From Amycolatopsis sp. DSM 110486 (GTDB lineage Bacteria > Actinomycetota > Actinomycetes > Mycobacteriales > Pseudonocardiaceae), in the NCBI RefSeq assembly GCF_019468465.1, contig NZ_CP080519.1:6193001-6257000 (forward strand): a DNA stretch of 64,000 bases. The letters run 5' to 3'. Each line of letters opens with the position of its first letter. Positions within the stretch are counted from its first letter, which is position 1. Below the pieces are notes generated by a model. It was not told the DNA's origin. It saw only the letters and a list, made by a program, of their open reading frames with translations, and did no database searches. This document shows positions 56,504 through 64,000 of the stretch, one piece after another. Made by a program: the position numbers and the translations under genes.

Positions 56504-56659
56504 GGACGGTCGCGGCCCGGTTCTACTGAGAGTGTGTCGCTGAGTGGGGTGTGCGGAATCAACCACACTTCCGGGTGGCGGTAAATGCGAAATGCGTAGC
56601 CGGGTAATCGCCGGAGTGTGCCTCGGATGGTCTGCCGACAACTGACAACCGAAGGTGAA

Positions 56660-56695
56660 GGTGCCCGGGACCGGTCGGGGGCGGCCCCGGGCACC
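56660..56695 (+). terminator. Hairpin downstream of tesB
   Basis: GGTGCCCGGG (56660-56669) pairs with CCCGGGCACC (56686-56695) around a 16-nt loop, about 155 bp after the tesB stop. Confidence 0.45.
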
Positions 56696-56944
56696 TGCCG
56701 CCGGAAACGCCCGCACACTCGGTGTCAGTTTCCGGCTGGTCGTCGTCTACGCTGCTCAGGAACCCGAACCGATCATGACGGCCGGCTCGACCGGCACGGC
56801 GTGACCGGTTCCGGCTCACACGGGTGTCAGAGTACAAGCGCAATCTGCAAATTGCAGGCCGGAGCCCCGCCGCGAAGGCGGGAATTCCGAAGTGTTAATA
56901 CCCCACTGACTAGTCGGACGGCTGGTTAGATATGCGGTGCGGGC

Positions 56945-56964
56945 AGCGTTGGTCAGCGTTGGTC
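56945..56964. repeat. Tandem 10-bp direct repeat AGCGTTGGTC
   Basis: Two exact adjacent copies of AGCGTTGGTC with a 10-bp period, one helical turn, 42 bp before the XRE start. Candidate operator, possibly for the XRE protein itself. Confidence 0.5.
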
Positions 56965-56967
56965 TAC

Positions 56968-56979
56968 GGTGCGCGCACC
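56968..56979. promoter_or_regulatory. Palindrome GGTGCGCGCACC before XRE regulator
   Basis: A perfect 12-bp palindrome 3 bp after the tandem repeat and 15 bp before the ribosome site. Together they suggest an autoregulatory operator. Confidence 0.4.
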
Positions 56980-57005
56980 GCGTAACACGATCCGGAGGTG
57001 CTGTC

Positions 57006-57908
57006 GTGGCGAGAGGCCAAGGACCCACCGTTCGCCGCCGGAGGCTCGCGAGCGAGCTGAGGCGGCTCCGGGAAGCCGCCGACTTCACCATCGACGAGGT
57101 GGGCGAGAAGCTCGAGTGCTCCGCCTCGAAGGTGAGCCGCATCGAGACCGGGCACGTCGGCGTCACCCCGCGCGACGCCCGGGACATGCTCGCGCTCTAC
57201 GGGATCACCGGTGACGAGCAGGAGGCGCTCGTCCAGCTGGCCCGCGAGGCGCGCAAGCGCGGCTGGTGGCACGCGTACAACGAGGTGTTCACCGGCACTT
57301 TCGTAGGCCTGGAGGCCGACGCGACCTCGCTGCGCGCATTCCAAGCGCTGCTCGTGCCGGGCCTGCTGCAGACCGAGCGCTACGCCCACGCAGTGATAAG
57401 AGCGCTGCGGCCCGACGCCGAGGACGCCGCGATCCGGCGTCGCGTGGCCGCGCGCATGGCGCGCCAGGAGCTGCTGAGCGACACGCCGCCGCCGGAGTAC
57501 TGGGCGGTGGTCGACGAGGCCGTGCTGCACCGCGTGGTCGACAGCCCCGAGGTGATGGCCGAGCAGCTCTACCGCATGGCCGCGGTCGCCGAGAAGCCCA
57601 ACGTGACCGTCCAGGTGGTCCCCTTCGGAGCCGGTGCGCACCCCGGCATGGAAGGCCCGTTCCTCATCATGGGGTTCCCCGAGCAGGCCGACCCCGATGT
57701 CGTCTACGTCGACGACAGCACGTCCAGCGGCCTGTACCTCGAACAACCCGAAGACGTCCGGCGCTACGCGCTGATGTTCGACCACCTGCGCGCTGCCGCA
57801 CTGAAACCGGACGACTCGGTCGACTTGATCACCGAGGCGGCCGGCCGGTTCGCCGAACGGTCAACCGCGCCGGCTGCAGTGCACCACCTGGAACCGAGGA
57901 CACAGTGA
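57006..57908 (+). CDS. XRE-family regulator with DUF5753 (Scr1-type) domain, second copy
   Basis: A 300-aa regulator. The HTH_XRE at about 12-70 reads ASELRRLREAADFTIDEVGEKLECSASKVSRIETGH. The DUF5753 domain has FQALLVPGLLQTERYAHAVI, VLHRVVDSPEVM, VQVVPFGAGAHPGMEGPFLIMGF and DVVYVDD. The GTG at 57006 has GGAGG 7 nt upstream; the open frame runs on to 56937 without a ribosome site. It is followed by a DUF397 gene after 13 bp. It differs clearly from the regulator at 39373, so the two are not a recent duplication. Confidence 0.9.
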   Translation: MARGQGPTVRRRRLASELRRLREAADFTIDEVGEKLECSASKVSRIETGHVGVTPRDARDMLALYGITGDEQEALVQLAREARKRGWWHAYNEVFTGTFVGLEADATSLRAFQALLVPGLLQTERYAHAVIRALRPDAEDAAIRRRVAARMARQELLSDTPPPEYWAVVDEAVLHRVVDSPEVMAEQLYRMAAVAEKPNVTVQVVPFGAGAHPGMEGPFLIMGFPEQADPDVVYVDDSTSSGLYLEQPEDVRRYALMFDHLRAAALKPDDSVDLITEAAGRFAERSTAPAAVHHLEPRTQ

Positions 57909-57921
57909 GGAAGTGGGGAAC

Positions 57922-58131
57922 ATGATGCCGGACGCGGATCTTTCCCGGGCCACCTGGCGCAAGAGCAGCCACAGCGGCGGCGGCAACGACTGCGTCGAGA
58001 TCGCGTTCGTCGGCGGCGACGCCGCGGTGCGCGACTCGAAGGACCCCGAAGGGGGTGCTTTCCGCCTCCCCGCTTCGGGTTGGCGGGGGCTCCTGGCGGC
58101 GGTGCGCGCCGGCGGCCAGGCCCGCGACTGA
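57922..58131 (+). CDS. DUF397 small protein, second copy
   Basis: A 69-aa protein with the DUF397 pattern ATWRKSSHSGGGNDCVEIAF...AAVRDSKDPEGGAF...W. It is the partner of the upstream XRE/DUF5753 regulator. GAGGAAG lies 8-9 nt before the ATG at 57922, which I prefer to the GTG at 57913. Confidence 0.87.
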   Translation: MMPDADLSRATWRKSSHSGGGNDCVEIAFVGGDAAVRDSKDPEGGAFRLPASGWRGLLAAVRAGGQARD

Positions 58132-58143
58132 CGTTCCACCCGG

Positions 58144-58200
58144 CGACCCCTTACCCCGCCGACCTGCTCTTCGCCGGTCGGTGCCTCGGGTAAGGGGTCG
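58144..58200 (+). terminator. Two-stage terminator hairpin after DUF397 gene
   Basis: CGACCCCTTACCC (58144-58156) pairs perfectly with GGGTAAGGGGTCG (58188-58200). An inner stem CCGACC (58159-58164) and GGTCGG (58176-58181) continues it. Confidence 0.75.
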
Positions 58201-58303
58201 TTTGGCGTCCAGGACGGGGTGATCGCCCGATGCCGGCGGCCCCGCCTCAGGACGACTGTGAGTGTCACGTAAGAAGGCACTCGCAGAGGATGGGGAAGAA
58301 GCG

Positions 58304-58513
58304 ATGAGTTACCAGCTCCTGGACGCGATGAGCGCCGAGGTGGCCTACCGCGAGGAGCAGCTGCGGAAGGCCGGGCGCGACGCGCGGATGACCAAGCAGA
58401 GCCGCGTCGTGCGGTGGCTGCGGGCCCACCGGGTGACCAGCGTGACCGTGCCGGCGCAGGAACGCCGCACGGCCGCGCAGGTGGCCTCCCGCGCCGATCA
58501 CCTGGCGCGGTGA
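58304..58513 (+). CDS. Small hypothetical protein
   Basis: A 69-aa basic, mostly helical protein (SYQLLDAMSAEVAYREEQLRK...KQSRVVRWLRAHRV). No signal peptide or known domain. The ATG at 58304 has GGGGAAGAAG upstream; an upstream frame to 58262 lacks a ribosome site. It lies after the DUF397 terminator, so it is probably transcribed alone. Function unknown. Confidence 0.6.
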   Translation: MSYQLLDAMSAEVAYREEQLRKAGRDARMTKQSRVVRWLRAHRVTSVTVPAQERRTAAQVASRADHLAR

Positions 58514-58584
58514 ACAACCGGTTCGCCGAGGGTGTCACGCCCTCGGCGAAAAGCATGGCGGAACTGTCGGTGGGGTAGGACAGA

Positions 58585-61500
58585 ATGCTCCTCGTGCCCC
58601 GCTTAGGCTCCGGAATCCCGCTGGTCGCCCGCACTCACGAGATGCGGCGGCTTCGCGCCGCCTTCGCTCGCGCGGAGCGGCGCGAGGCCGGCGCCGTGCT
58701 GATCGCGGGCGACGCGGGCGTCGGCAAGACCCGGCTGCTCACCGCGCTCGGTGAGCACGTCGCGGCGAACGGTGCGCTGGTGCTCACCGGCCGCTGCATC
58801 GACGTGCGCGACGGCGGTCTGCCGTACCTGCCGTTCGCGGAGGCGCTGGCGCCGCTGGGCTCGTCGGGGGATCCGGTGGTCGCCGCCGCGGTGCGGTCGC
58901 GGCCGGCGCTCGCGCGGCTGCTGCCGCAGAGCGGGGAGCCCCAGCCGATGGGACCGGGGGAACACGGCCAGGTGTCGGCCAGCGAGCGCGAGGTCATGCG
59001 CCGGCCGCGACCGGAACAGGACCTGGGTCAGCTCCAGCTGTTCGACGCGGTACTGGGGGTGCTGACCGAGGTCGCCGAGTCGCGGCCGGTGGTGATCCTG
59101 CTCGAGGACCTGCACTGGGCCGACTCTTCGACGCGCAACCTGCTGTCCTTCCTGGCCAGCAGGTTGCGCGCGCAGCGGCTGCTGGTCGTGGGCAGCTACC
59201 GCGAAGAAGACGTGCACCGGCGCCACCCGCTGCGAGGGCTGCTGTCGGAGCTGGTGCGCCTGGCCACGGTGGAGCAGGTCGCGCTGGCGCCGTTCGGGCC
59301 CGCCGACGCGCGGGCGTTCGTGGAGGCGCTGGCCGACGAGCCGCTGCCGGCCGACGTGGTGGCCGACATCGTCGCGCGGTCGGAAGGCAACCCGTTCTTC
59401 GTGGAAGAGCTGCTGGCCACGGATGCCGACTGCCGGGACCTGCCCGCAGGGCTCGCCGAGGTGCTGCTCGCCCGGCTCGAACGGTTCCCCGCGGAGACGC
59501 GGCGCGTGCTGCGGGTGATCTCCGTGGCCAACGAACCGGTGTCGCACGCCGCGCTGGCGGAGATCGCGGCCATCGGCGAGCTGGAGCTCGACGAGGCGCT
59601 GCGCGAGGCCGTGCAGCACCACGTGCTCGTGATCGAGGACGGCTCGTATGTGTTCCGCCACGCGTTGCTGCAGGAAGCGGTGTACGCGGATCTGCTGCCG
59701 GGGGAGCGCAACCGCACGCACGCGGCGTACGCGGCCCGCATCCGCGCGATCCCGCAGGGGCGCGGGCACGACGCCAAGCTGGCGTTCCACAGTCTCGAAA
59801 GCCGCGACTTCGTCACGGCGCTGCCAGCGCTGCTGAGCGCGATGGCGGAGGCGGAGAAGCTGGGCGCACCAGGGGCGGCCCTGCGGCACGCCGAACAGGC
59901 ACTGTCCATCTGGGACGCGGTGGCCGTCGCGGACCGGCCCGAGGGCGTCGACGAGCTGAAGCTGCTTCACGAGGCTTCGTACTTCGCGGGCACGTCGGGG
60001 GAACCGGAGCGGGCGGCGGCCTACGCGCGCTCGGCCACGGAGCTGCTCGGACCCGACGCCCCGACGCTGCGGTCGGCCAAGGTGTGGCGCCGGCTGGCCG
60101 AAGCGTTGCTGGCGCTGGAAGGCACGCTCGACGAGGCGACGCTGGCCGTCGACCGGGCGTGGGAGCTGGTGAAGGACAGCGAGCCGAGCGCCACGCGGGC
60201 GTGGGTGCTCGCCACGCGAGCGGGGTTCCTGCGGCTGCTCGACCAGCCGGGCGAGGCGCTGGACAACGCGCTTACGTCGGTGTCCGACGCGCGAGCCGTC
60301 GGCGCGGTCGGAGCCGAGGCGTCGGGGCTCATCACGCTGGGCACGCTGGCCGACTCGGCGGGCGACGCGGCGCTCGCGCGGGAACGGCTGCGCCAGGGCA
60401 TCCGCAAGGCGCGCGACTCCGAGGCCCTCAACGTCGAGCTGCGCGGCCTGTACTTCCTCGCCCTGAGCTACGACGACCAGGCCGAGATGGCCGAAGCCCT
60501 CACCCACGTGGCCAATGGGGTGGAGCGCGCGGAGGAGTCGGGGCTCACGTGGAGCTCGTTCGGGCTCGAGCTGCGCGCGCGGCAGCTCTACCTGCGCTAC
60601 CTCAGCGGCGACTGGCCCGCGGAGGACGCGGCCGGGCGCGCGGCGCGCGGGGTGTCGAGCGCGGTCGCCGCCCGGATCCTCGCCAACTGGGTGCTGTTCC
60701 TCGTCGCGCGCGGCCGGTTCGACGACGCCGCGCGCCTCCTGCCCGGGCTGCGCCAGCAGTGGGCGGCCGACATCCAGATCGCCCTCTCGGCGGGCGACGC
60801 GGCCATCGAGCTCGCGACCTGGCGCGGCGATCACACCGAAGCCGTGCGCGTCACCGAGGAACTGTTGGCGTGGCTGGAGAAGATCGAGCCCTGGCTGCTC
60901 GGCGGCATCCGGATCGTCGCGCTCGGCATGACCTCGGTCGCCGCCCTCGCCGCCGACGCCCGCCTGCACGGCGACCAGCGCACCGCCGAGAACCTGGTGT
61001 CCGTCGGCCGCCGCCTGCTGGAACACGGCCGGCGCACCGCCGTCGAGGGCAGCCCGCGCTCCGGCACCCTCGGGCCCGAAGGCCACGCCTGGCTCGCCCG
61101 CCTGGAAGCCGCCGCCTCCGGCCTCGAAGGCCCCGCCGACCCGGTGCTGTGGTCCGCCGCCGCCACCGCCTTCGACTACGGCGCGGTCTACGAGCAAGCC
61201 ATGTGCCGCCACTTCGAGGCCCAGGCCCTGCTCGCCCACGGCCGGCCCGCCGAAGAGGCCCTGACCTCCGCTCACACCGTCGCGTCCGCCCTCGGCGCGC
61301 TGCCCCTGCGCGACGCCGTGCGCGACCTGGCCCACCGCGCCCGCACCGACCTGCCCGGCGTCACCCCGGCCGCCGCGCCCACCCGCCCCAACCCCCTGAC
61401 CGACCGCGAACGCGACGTCCTCGAACGCGTTGCCCTCGGCCGCACCAACCGCCAGGTCGGGGAGGAGCTCTACATCAGCGAGAAGACGGTCTCCGTCCAC

Positions 61501-61602
61501 CTCTCCCGCGTCATGGCCAAACTGGGGGCCAGCCGCCGCGCCGAAGCCGTCGCCATCGCCTACGACCGCGGCCTGCTCACGACCCCGGCCACGAAAGACT
61601 GA
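58585..61602 (+). CDS. LuxR-family regulator, large ATP-binding (LAL) type
   Basis: A 1005-aa LAL regulator. The N-terminal AAA_16 ATPase has Walker A GDAGVGKT (42-49) and Walker B VVILLEDLHWAD (about 169-180). A long helical TPR-like middle follows, then a C-terminal LuxR HTH (about 935-995) with LTDRERDVLERVALGRTNRQV and EKTVSVHLSRVMAKL. LAL proteins activate secondary-metabolite or catabolic genes in response to unknown signals. No obvious target cluster adjoins it. The next gene, an amidohydrolase, lies 156 bp downstream in line and could be a target. Confidence 0.92.
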   Translation: MLLVPRLGSGIPLVARTHEMRRLRAAFARAERREAGAVLIAGDAGVGKTRLLTALGEHVAANGALVLTGRCIDVRDGGLPYLPFAEALAPLGSSGDPVVAAAVRSRPALARLLPQSGEPQPMGPGEHGQVSASEREVMRRPRPEQDLGQLQLFDAVLGVLTEVAESRPVVILLEDLHWADSSTRNLLSFLASRLRAQRLLVVGSYREEDVHRRHPLRGLLSELVRLATVEQVALAPFGPADARAFVEALADEPLPADVVADIVARSEGNPFFVEELLATDADCRDLPAGLAEVLLARLERFPAETRRVLRVISVANEPVSHAALAEIAAIGELELDEALREAVQHHVLVIEDGSYVFRHALLQEAVYADLLPGERNRTHAAYAARIRAIPQGRGHDAKLAFHSLESRDFVTALPALLSAMAEAEKLGAPGAALRHAEQALSIWDAVAVADRPEGVDELKLLHEASYFAGTSGEPERAAAYARSATELLGPDAPTLRSAKVWRRLAEALLALEGTLDEATLAVDRAWELVKDSEPSATRAWVLATRAGFLRLLDQPGEALDNALTSVSDARAVGAVGAEASGLITLGTLADSAGDAALARERLRQGIRKARDSEALNVELRGLYFLALSYDDQAEMAEALTHVANGVERAEESGLTWSSFGLELRARQLYLRYLSGDWPAEDAAGRAARGVSSAVAARILANWVLFLVARGRFDDAARLLPGLRQQWAADIQIALSAGDAAIELATWRGDHTEAVRVTEELLAWLEKIEPWLLGGIRIVALGMTSVAALAADARLHGDQRTAENLVSVGRRLLEHGRRTAVEGSPRSGTLGPEGHAWLARLEAAASGLEGPADPVLWSAAATAFDYGAVYEQAMCRHFEAQALLAHGRPAEEALTSAHTVASALGALPLRDAVRDLAHRARTDLPGVTPAAAPTRPNPLTDRERDVLERVALGRTNRQVGEELYISEKTVSVHLSRVMAKLGASRRAEAVAIAYDRGLLTTPATKD

Positions 61603-61726
61603 GCCGCGGCGCCCGGACGGTTTTGCCGGTTCGCGGTGGTTGTCTGCTGCGAGCTTCGGTCGCCGACTCCTCGCCGGGACCCGCCGCGTGCCGAACCCGT
61701 CCGGCAGTGGTTGACTGGTGATCAAA

Positions 61727-61736
61727 TAGCATGCTA
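61727..61736. promoter_or_regulatory. Palindrome TAGCATGCTA upstream of amidohydrolase gene
   Basis: A perfect 10-bp palindrome, 22 bp before the amidohydrolase ATG and 10 bp after TTGACT (61711-61716), a possible -35 box. Candidate operator. Confidence 0.35.
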
Positions 61737-61758
61737 ACCACGTCGGGAGGAGCCAGGG

Positions 61759-62700
61759 ATGCGCGTCGACGTGCACGCTCACCTGTGGAGCGAGGCGTAC
61801 CTGGACCTGTTGTCCCGCTCGGGCAACGAGAAGGCGACCGCGCAGGGCCGGCTCGGTGCGGGGGCGACCGCGGCGGAGCTCGATTCGCGGTTCGAGCAGA
61901 TGGCGACGGCGGGCATCGACCTTCAGGTGCTTTCGACCACGCCCGCGCCGCCGCACTTCGAAGACGAGAAGGCCGCCGTGGCGGCCGCGCGGTTCGTCAA
62001 CGATGACTATGCCGAACTCGTCCGGCAGCACCCCGATCGGTTCAAAGCGTTCGCCTCCCTGCCGCTTCCGCACACCGGCGCGGCGCTCGGCGAGCTCACC
62101 CGCGCGCTCGACGAGCTGGGTTTCCTGGGCGCCGCCGTCACCACGTCGGTGCTGGGCCGCACGCTCGGCGACCCGGCGTTCCTGCCCGTCTACGAAGAGC
62201 TCGACCGGCGCGGCAGCGTCCTGTTCGTGCACCCCGCCGGCGTCGGCGCCGAGTCGCCGCTGATCGGGCCGGAACTCACGTGGCAGATCGGCGCGCCGAT
62301 CGAGGACACCGTCGCCGTGCTGCACCTGATCGTCGCCGGGATCCCGAGCCGTTTCCCGCGTATGAAGATCATCCTGCCCCACCTCGGCGGCGCGCTGCCG
62401 ATGCTGCTGCCCCGCATCGACCGCCAGAACCCTTGGGAGGCGCCGGAAACCCCGGAAAAGCCGAGCCTCGCCGCGCGCCGGATCTTCTACGACACCGTCG
62501 GGCACAACCACGTGCCGGCGCTGCGCCTCGCGGCCGAAACGCTCGGCGCCGACCGCCTGGTGCTCGGCACCGACTTCCCGTACCAGAAGGGCGACGGGTT
62601 CACCGAGGCCGTCACCTACGTCGAACGCTCCGGCCTGCCCTCAGCTGACATCGCCGCGATCCTCGACCGCACGGCCGTGGAGCTCCTCGGCCTCGGCTGA
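61759..62700 (+). CDS. Amidohydrolase family 2 (ACMSD-like) protein
   Basis: A 313-aa TIM-barrel metal-dependent hydrolase/decarboxylase. Metal ligands are His6 and His8 (DVHAHLW), His in LFVHPAG, His in LPHLGGALP and Asp in GTDFPY. Homologues decarboxylate aromatic or unsaturated acids such as ACMSD or 6-methylsalicylate. The substrate cannot be inferred. The ATG has GGGAGGAGCC upstream. It is convergent with, and immediately adjacent to, the aldehyde dehydrogenase gene. Confidence 0.86.
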   Translation: MRVDVHAHLWSEAYLDLLSRSGNEKATAQGRLGAGATAAELDSRFEQMATAGIDLQVLSTTPAPPHFEDEKAAVAAARFVNDDYAELVRQHPDRFKAFASLPLPHTGAALGELTRALDELGFLGAAVTTSVLGRTLGDPAFLPVYEELDRRGSVLFVHPAGVGAESPLIGPELTWQIGAPIEDTVAVLHLIVAGIPSRFPRMKIILPHLGGALPMLLPRIDRQNPWEAPETPEKPSLAARRIFYDTVGHNHVPALRLAAETLGADRLVLGTDFPYQKGDGFTEAVTYVERSGLPSADIAAILDRTAVELLGLG

Positions 62701-64000
62701 TCACCGCCAGGGCAGGTGCCGCAGCAGCTTCATGCTCGACGTCATCAGCCGCGCCCACACCGCGCCCGGCACCCGGCGCGGCGGCCGCAATGCCAGCCCG
62801 CGCTGCACGGCGATCGACTGCGCCTCGGTGTACTTCAGTAGCCCGTCGGCGCCGTTGCGGCGGCCGACGCCGGAGTCCTTCATCCCGCCCATCGGCACGC
62901 CGACGCTGCCGAACGTCGCCGCGTAGCCCTCGTTGACGTTCACCGTCCCGGCCTTCAGCCGGGCCGCGACCTCCCAGCCGGCGCGGCCGTTGCGCGACCA
63001 GACGCTGGCGTTGAGGCCGAAGGCGGTGTCGTTGGCGCGCTCGATGGCGTCGGTGACGTCGGTGTAGCCGTAGATCGACACCACGGGCCCGAAGGTTTCC
63101 TGGGCAAACGGCACCATGTCCGGCGTGACGTCGGTGAGCACGGTCGGCTCGTAGAACAGCGGACCGAGGTCCGGCCGCGCCCGCCCGCCGGTGAGCACGC
63201 GCGCGCCCTTGGCCCGCGCGTCCTCGACGTGTGCCGACACGGTTTCGAGCTGGCTCGGCGACGTCAACGACCCCATCTGCGGGCCGAAGCCCAGCTCACC
63301 GCCCAGCTTCAGCGCGGCCGTGCGCGCCACGAAGGCGCGGGTGAACTCGTCGCGGACGCTTTCGTGCACGTAGATCCGCTCCACAGAGACGCACAGCTGC
63401 CCGGCGGAGGAGAAGCACGCGGTGACCGCGCCCGTCGCGGCCTTGGCGACGTCGGCGTCCGGCAGCACGATCATCGGGTTCTTGCCGCCGAGCTCGAGCG
63501 AGTAGCTGGTGAGCCGGGCCGCGATCTGCGTCGCCAGGTCCTTGCCGGTCGGCGTGGAACCGGTGAAACAGAGGTAGTCGCACTCTTCGAGCAGCGCCAG
63601 GCCGACCTGCGAGCCGCGGCCGAGCACCACCTGCCACAGCCCGTCCGGCAGCCCCGCTTCGGACGCGAGCTCCTGCAGCCACAACGCGGAAAGCGCCGTC
63701 TGGTTGTCCGGCTTCTGCACCACGGCGTTGCCCGCCGCGAGCGCCGGGAACACGTCCATCGCGGTGAGCGCCACCGGGTAGTTCCAGGGCGAGATGATGG
63801 CGACGACACCCTTGGGGTGGCGCAGCTCGCCCGCCTTCGTCAGCACGGGGATCACCCCGGCCGCGCGCTTCGGCGCCAGGATCTTCGCGCTGTGCTTGCC
63901 GTAGTAGGCCGCCACCAGCGCGGCCGCGCTCACCTCGTCGAACGCGTCGAGCCGCGCCTTGCCGGCCTCCACCTGGACGAGGTCGAGCGCTTCGGCCTGG
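62701..64000 (-). CDS. gabD2: Succinate-semialdehyde dehydrogenase-like (GabD2 type), 5' end outside window
   Basis: The last 433 residues of an aldehyde dehydrogenase. The window cuts it upstream of residue QAEALDLVQVEAGKARLDAF, so the start is missing. Visible are PWNYPVALTAMD, FTGSTPTGKD, the base Glu in LELGGKNPM, the nucleophile Cys in GQLCVSVERIYV and GVGRRNGADGLLKYTE. The sequence resembles mycobacterial GabD2 (about 518 aa). The enzyme would oxidise succinic semialdehyde to succinate with NADP. The C-terminal tail RPPRRVPGAVWARLM is longer than in many ALDHs. Confidence 0.87.
   Translation of the reverse strand, partial: QAEALDLVQVEAGKARLDAFDEVSAAALVAAYYGKHSAKILAPKRAAGVIPVLTKAGELRHPKGVVAIISPWNYPVALTAMDVFPALAAGNAVVQKPDNQTALSALWLQELASEAGLPDGLWQVVLGRGSQVGLALLEECDYLCFTGSTPTGKDLATQIAARLTSYSLELGGKNPMIVLPDADVAKAATGAVTACFSSAGQLCVSVERIYVHESVRDEFTRAFVARTAALKLGGELGFGPQMGSLTSPSQLETVSAHVEDARAKGARVLTGGRARPDLGPLFYEPTVLTDVTPDMVPFAQETFGPVVSIYGYTDVTDAIERANDTAFGLNASVWSRNGRAGWEVAARLKAGTVNVNEGYAATFGSVGVPMGGMKDSGVGRRNGADGLLKYTEAQSIAVQRGLALRPPRRVPGAVWARLMTSSMKLLRHLPWR

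Larger units (their letters stand above)
56504..57005. other. Gene-free 502-bp region upstream of XRE regulator
   Basis: I see no credible gene; open frames here are Arg-rich shadows. The region holds a hairpin (56660-56695), the palindrome CTGCAAATTGCAG (56845-56857), an AT-richer stretch with a possible -10 TAGATA at 56927-56932, and a tandem repeat plus palindrome just before the regulator start. Confidence 0.5.

Noticed and set aside
56559..56929. Open frames on both strands in the gap after tesB (94 and 103 codons)
   Set aside because: Arg/Gly/Ser-rich products, no ribosome sites, no recognisable domain.
58603..62511. Very long minus-strand open frame antisense to the LuxR and amidohydrolase genes
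   Set aside because: Its product is Arg/Gly/Val-rich without known motifs, while the plus strand encodes clear family proteins. Long antisense frames are common in high-GC DNA.
1..64000. tRNA, rRNA, CRISPR, insertion sequence or prophage genes
   Set aside because: I found no cloverleaf-like CCA-ended segments, direct-repeat arrays, transposases, integrases or phage structural genes. tRNA detection by eye is limited, so a covariance-model scan would be decisive.

Overview
The window is high-GC actinobacterial DNA with dense, often overlapping genes, many GTG starts, lipoprotein and Mce genes, two XRE/DUF397 regulator pairs and a KstR-type operator. The gene content points to Pseudonocardiaceae, and Amycolatopsis is the best guess. 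A phosphofructokinase with the residues of the pyrophosphate-dependent enzyme known from Amycolatopsis methanolica fits this, as do the long-chain acyl-CoA and steroid gene sets shared with Mycobacterium and Rhodococcus. I see no rRNA or tRNA genes, CRISPR array, insertion sequence or prophage. The DNA reads as chromosomal core with small accessory inserts.

Layout, 1-10.5 kb: galK is translationally coupled to an IdeR/DtxR metalloregulator. A divergent 3-mercaptopyruvate sulfurtransferase follows, then an AcuC-type deacetylase next to a GNAT/acyl-CoA-synthetase-like protein acetyltransferase. Next come an ECF sigma factor with a SnoaL-like tail, divergent from an AhpD-like protein, and a heteromeric acyl-CoA dehydrogenase pair like FadE26/FadE27 on the minus strand.

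10.5-25.6 kb: a near-perfect KstR operator separates the FadE pair from a long plus-strand array: Zn-alcohol dehydrogenase, SDR, aldehyde dehydrogenase, SDR, then yrbE4A-yrbE4B-mce4A-F and two Mce-associated proteins. This matches the sterol-import (mce4) region of Mycobacterium tuberculosis, including the divergent fadE26-fadE27. The likely job is sterol uptake coupled to side-chain oxidation. A secreted-repeat lipoprotein follows.

25.6-32.9 kb: a minus-strand cluster holds an SGNH esterase, a partner protein of unknown family, a MoxR-like AAA+ ATPase with an unusual repeated N-terminus, and a small unknown protein. It is followed by an aspartate aminotransferase, a FAD monooxygenase and a YbjQ protein, then a very long hairpin.

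32.9-48.1 kb: the order fadD15, SRPBCC, (metallophosphoesterase), SRPBCC, ArsA-like ATPase, Cys-rich protein, ..., PlsC, exoribonuclease, ..., DAHP synthase follows M. tuberculosis Rv2187 down to Rv2178c. A block of about 5 kb is inserted (DUF397/XRE pair, NUDIX-NYN fusion, YbdK-type ligase, lipase and others). The DAHP synthase here is the class I type. It has an upstream peptide with consecutive Tyr-Phe-Trp-Phe codons and mutually exclusive RNA pairings, a candidate attenuator.

48.2-64 kb: pyrophosphate-type phosphofructokinase, a hemoglobin/antibiotic-monooxygenase fusion divergent from an HxlR regulator, a chitinase behind DasR-like sites, DUF2461, a lipoprotein, pyruvate kinase, TesB, a second XRE/DUF397 pair, a large LuxR (LAL) regulator, an amidohydrolase and a truncated succinate-semialdehyde dehydrogenase.

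At least ten genes without a Shine-Dalgarno sequence have a TAnnnT hexamer ending 6-8 nt before the start codon, so leaderless transcription looks common here and was used to choose starts.
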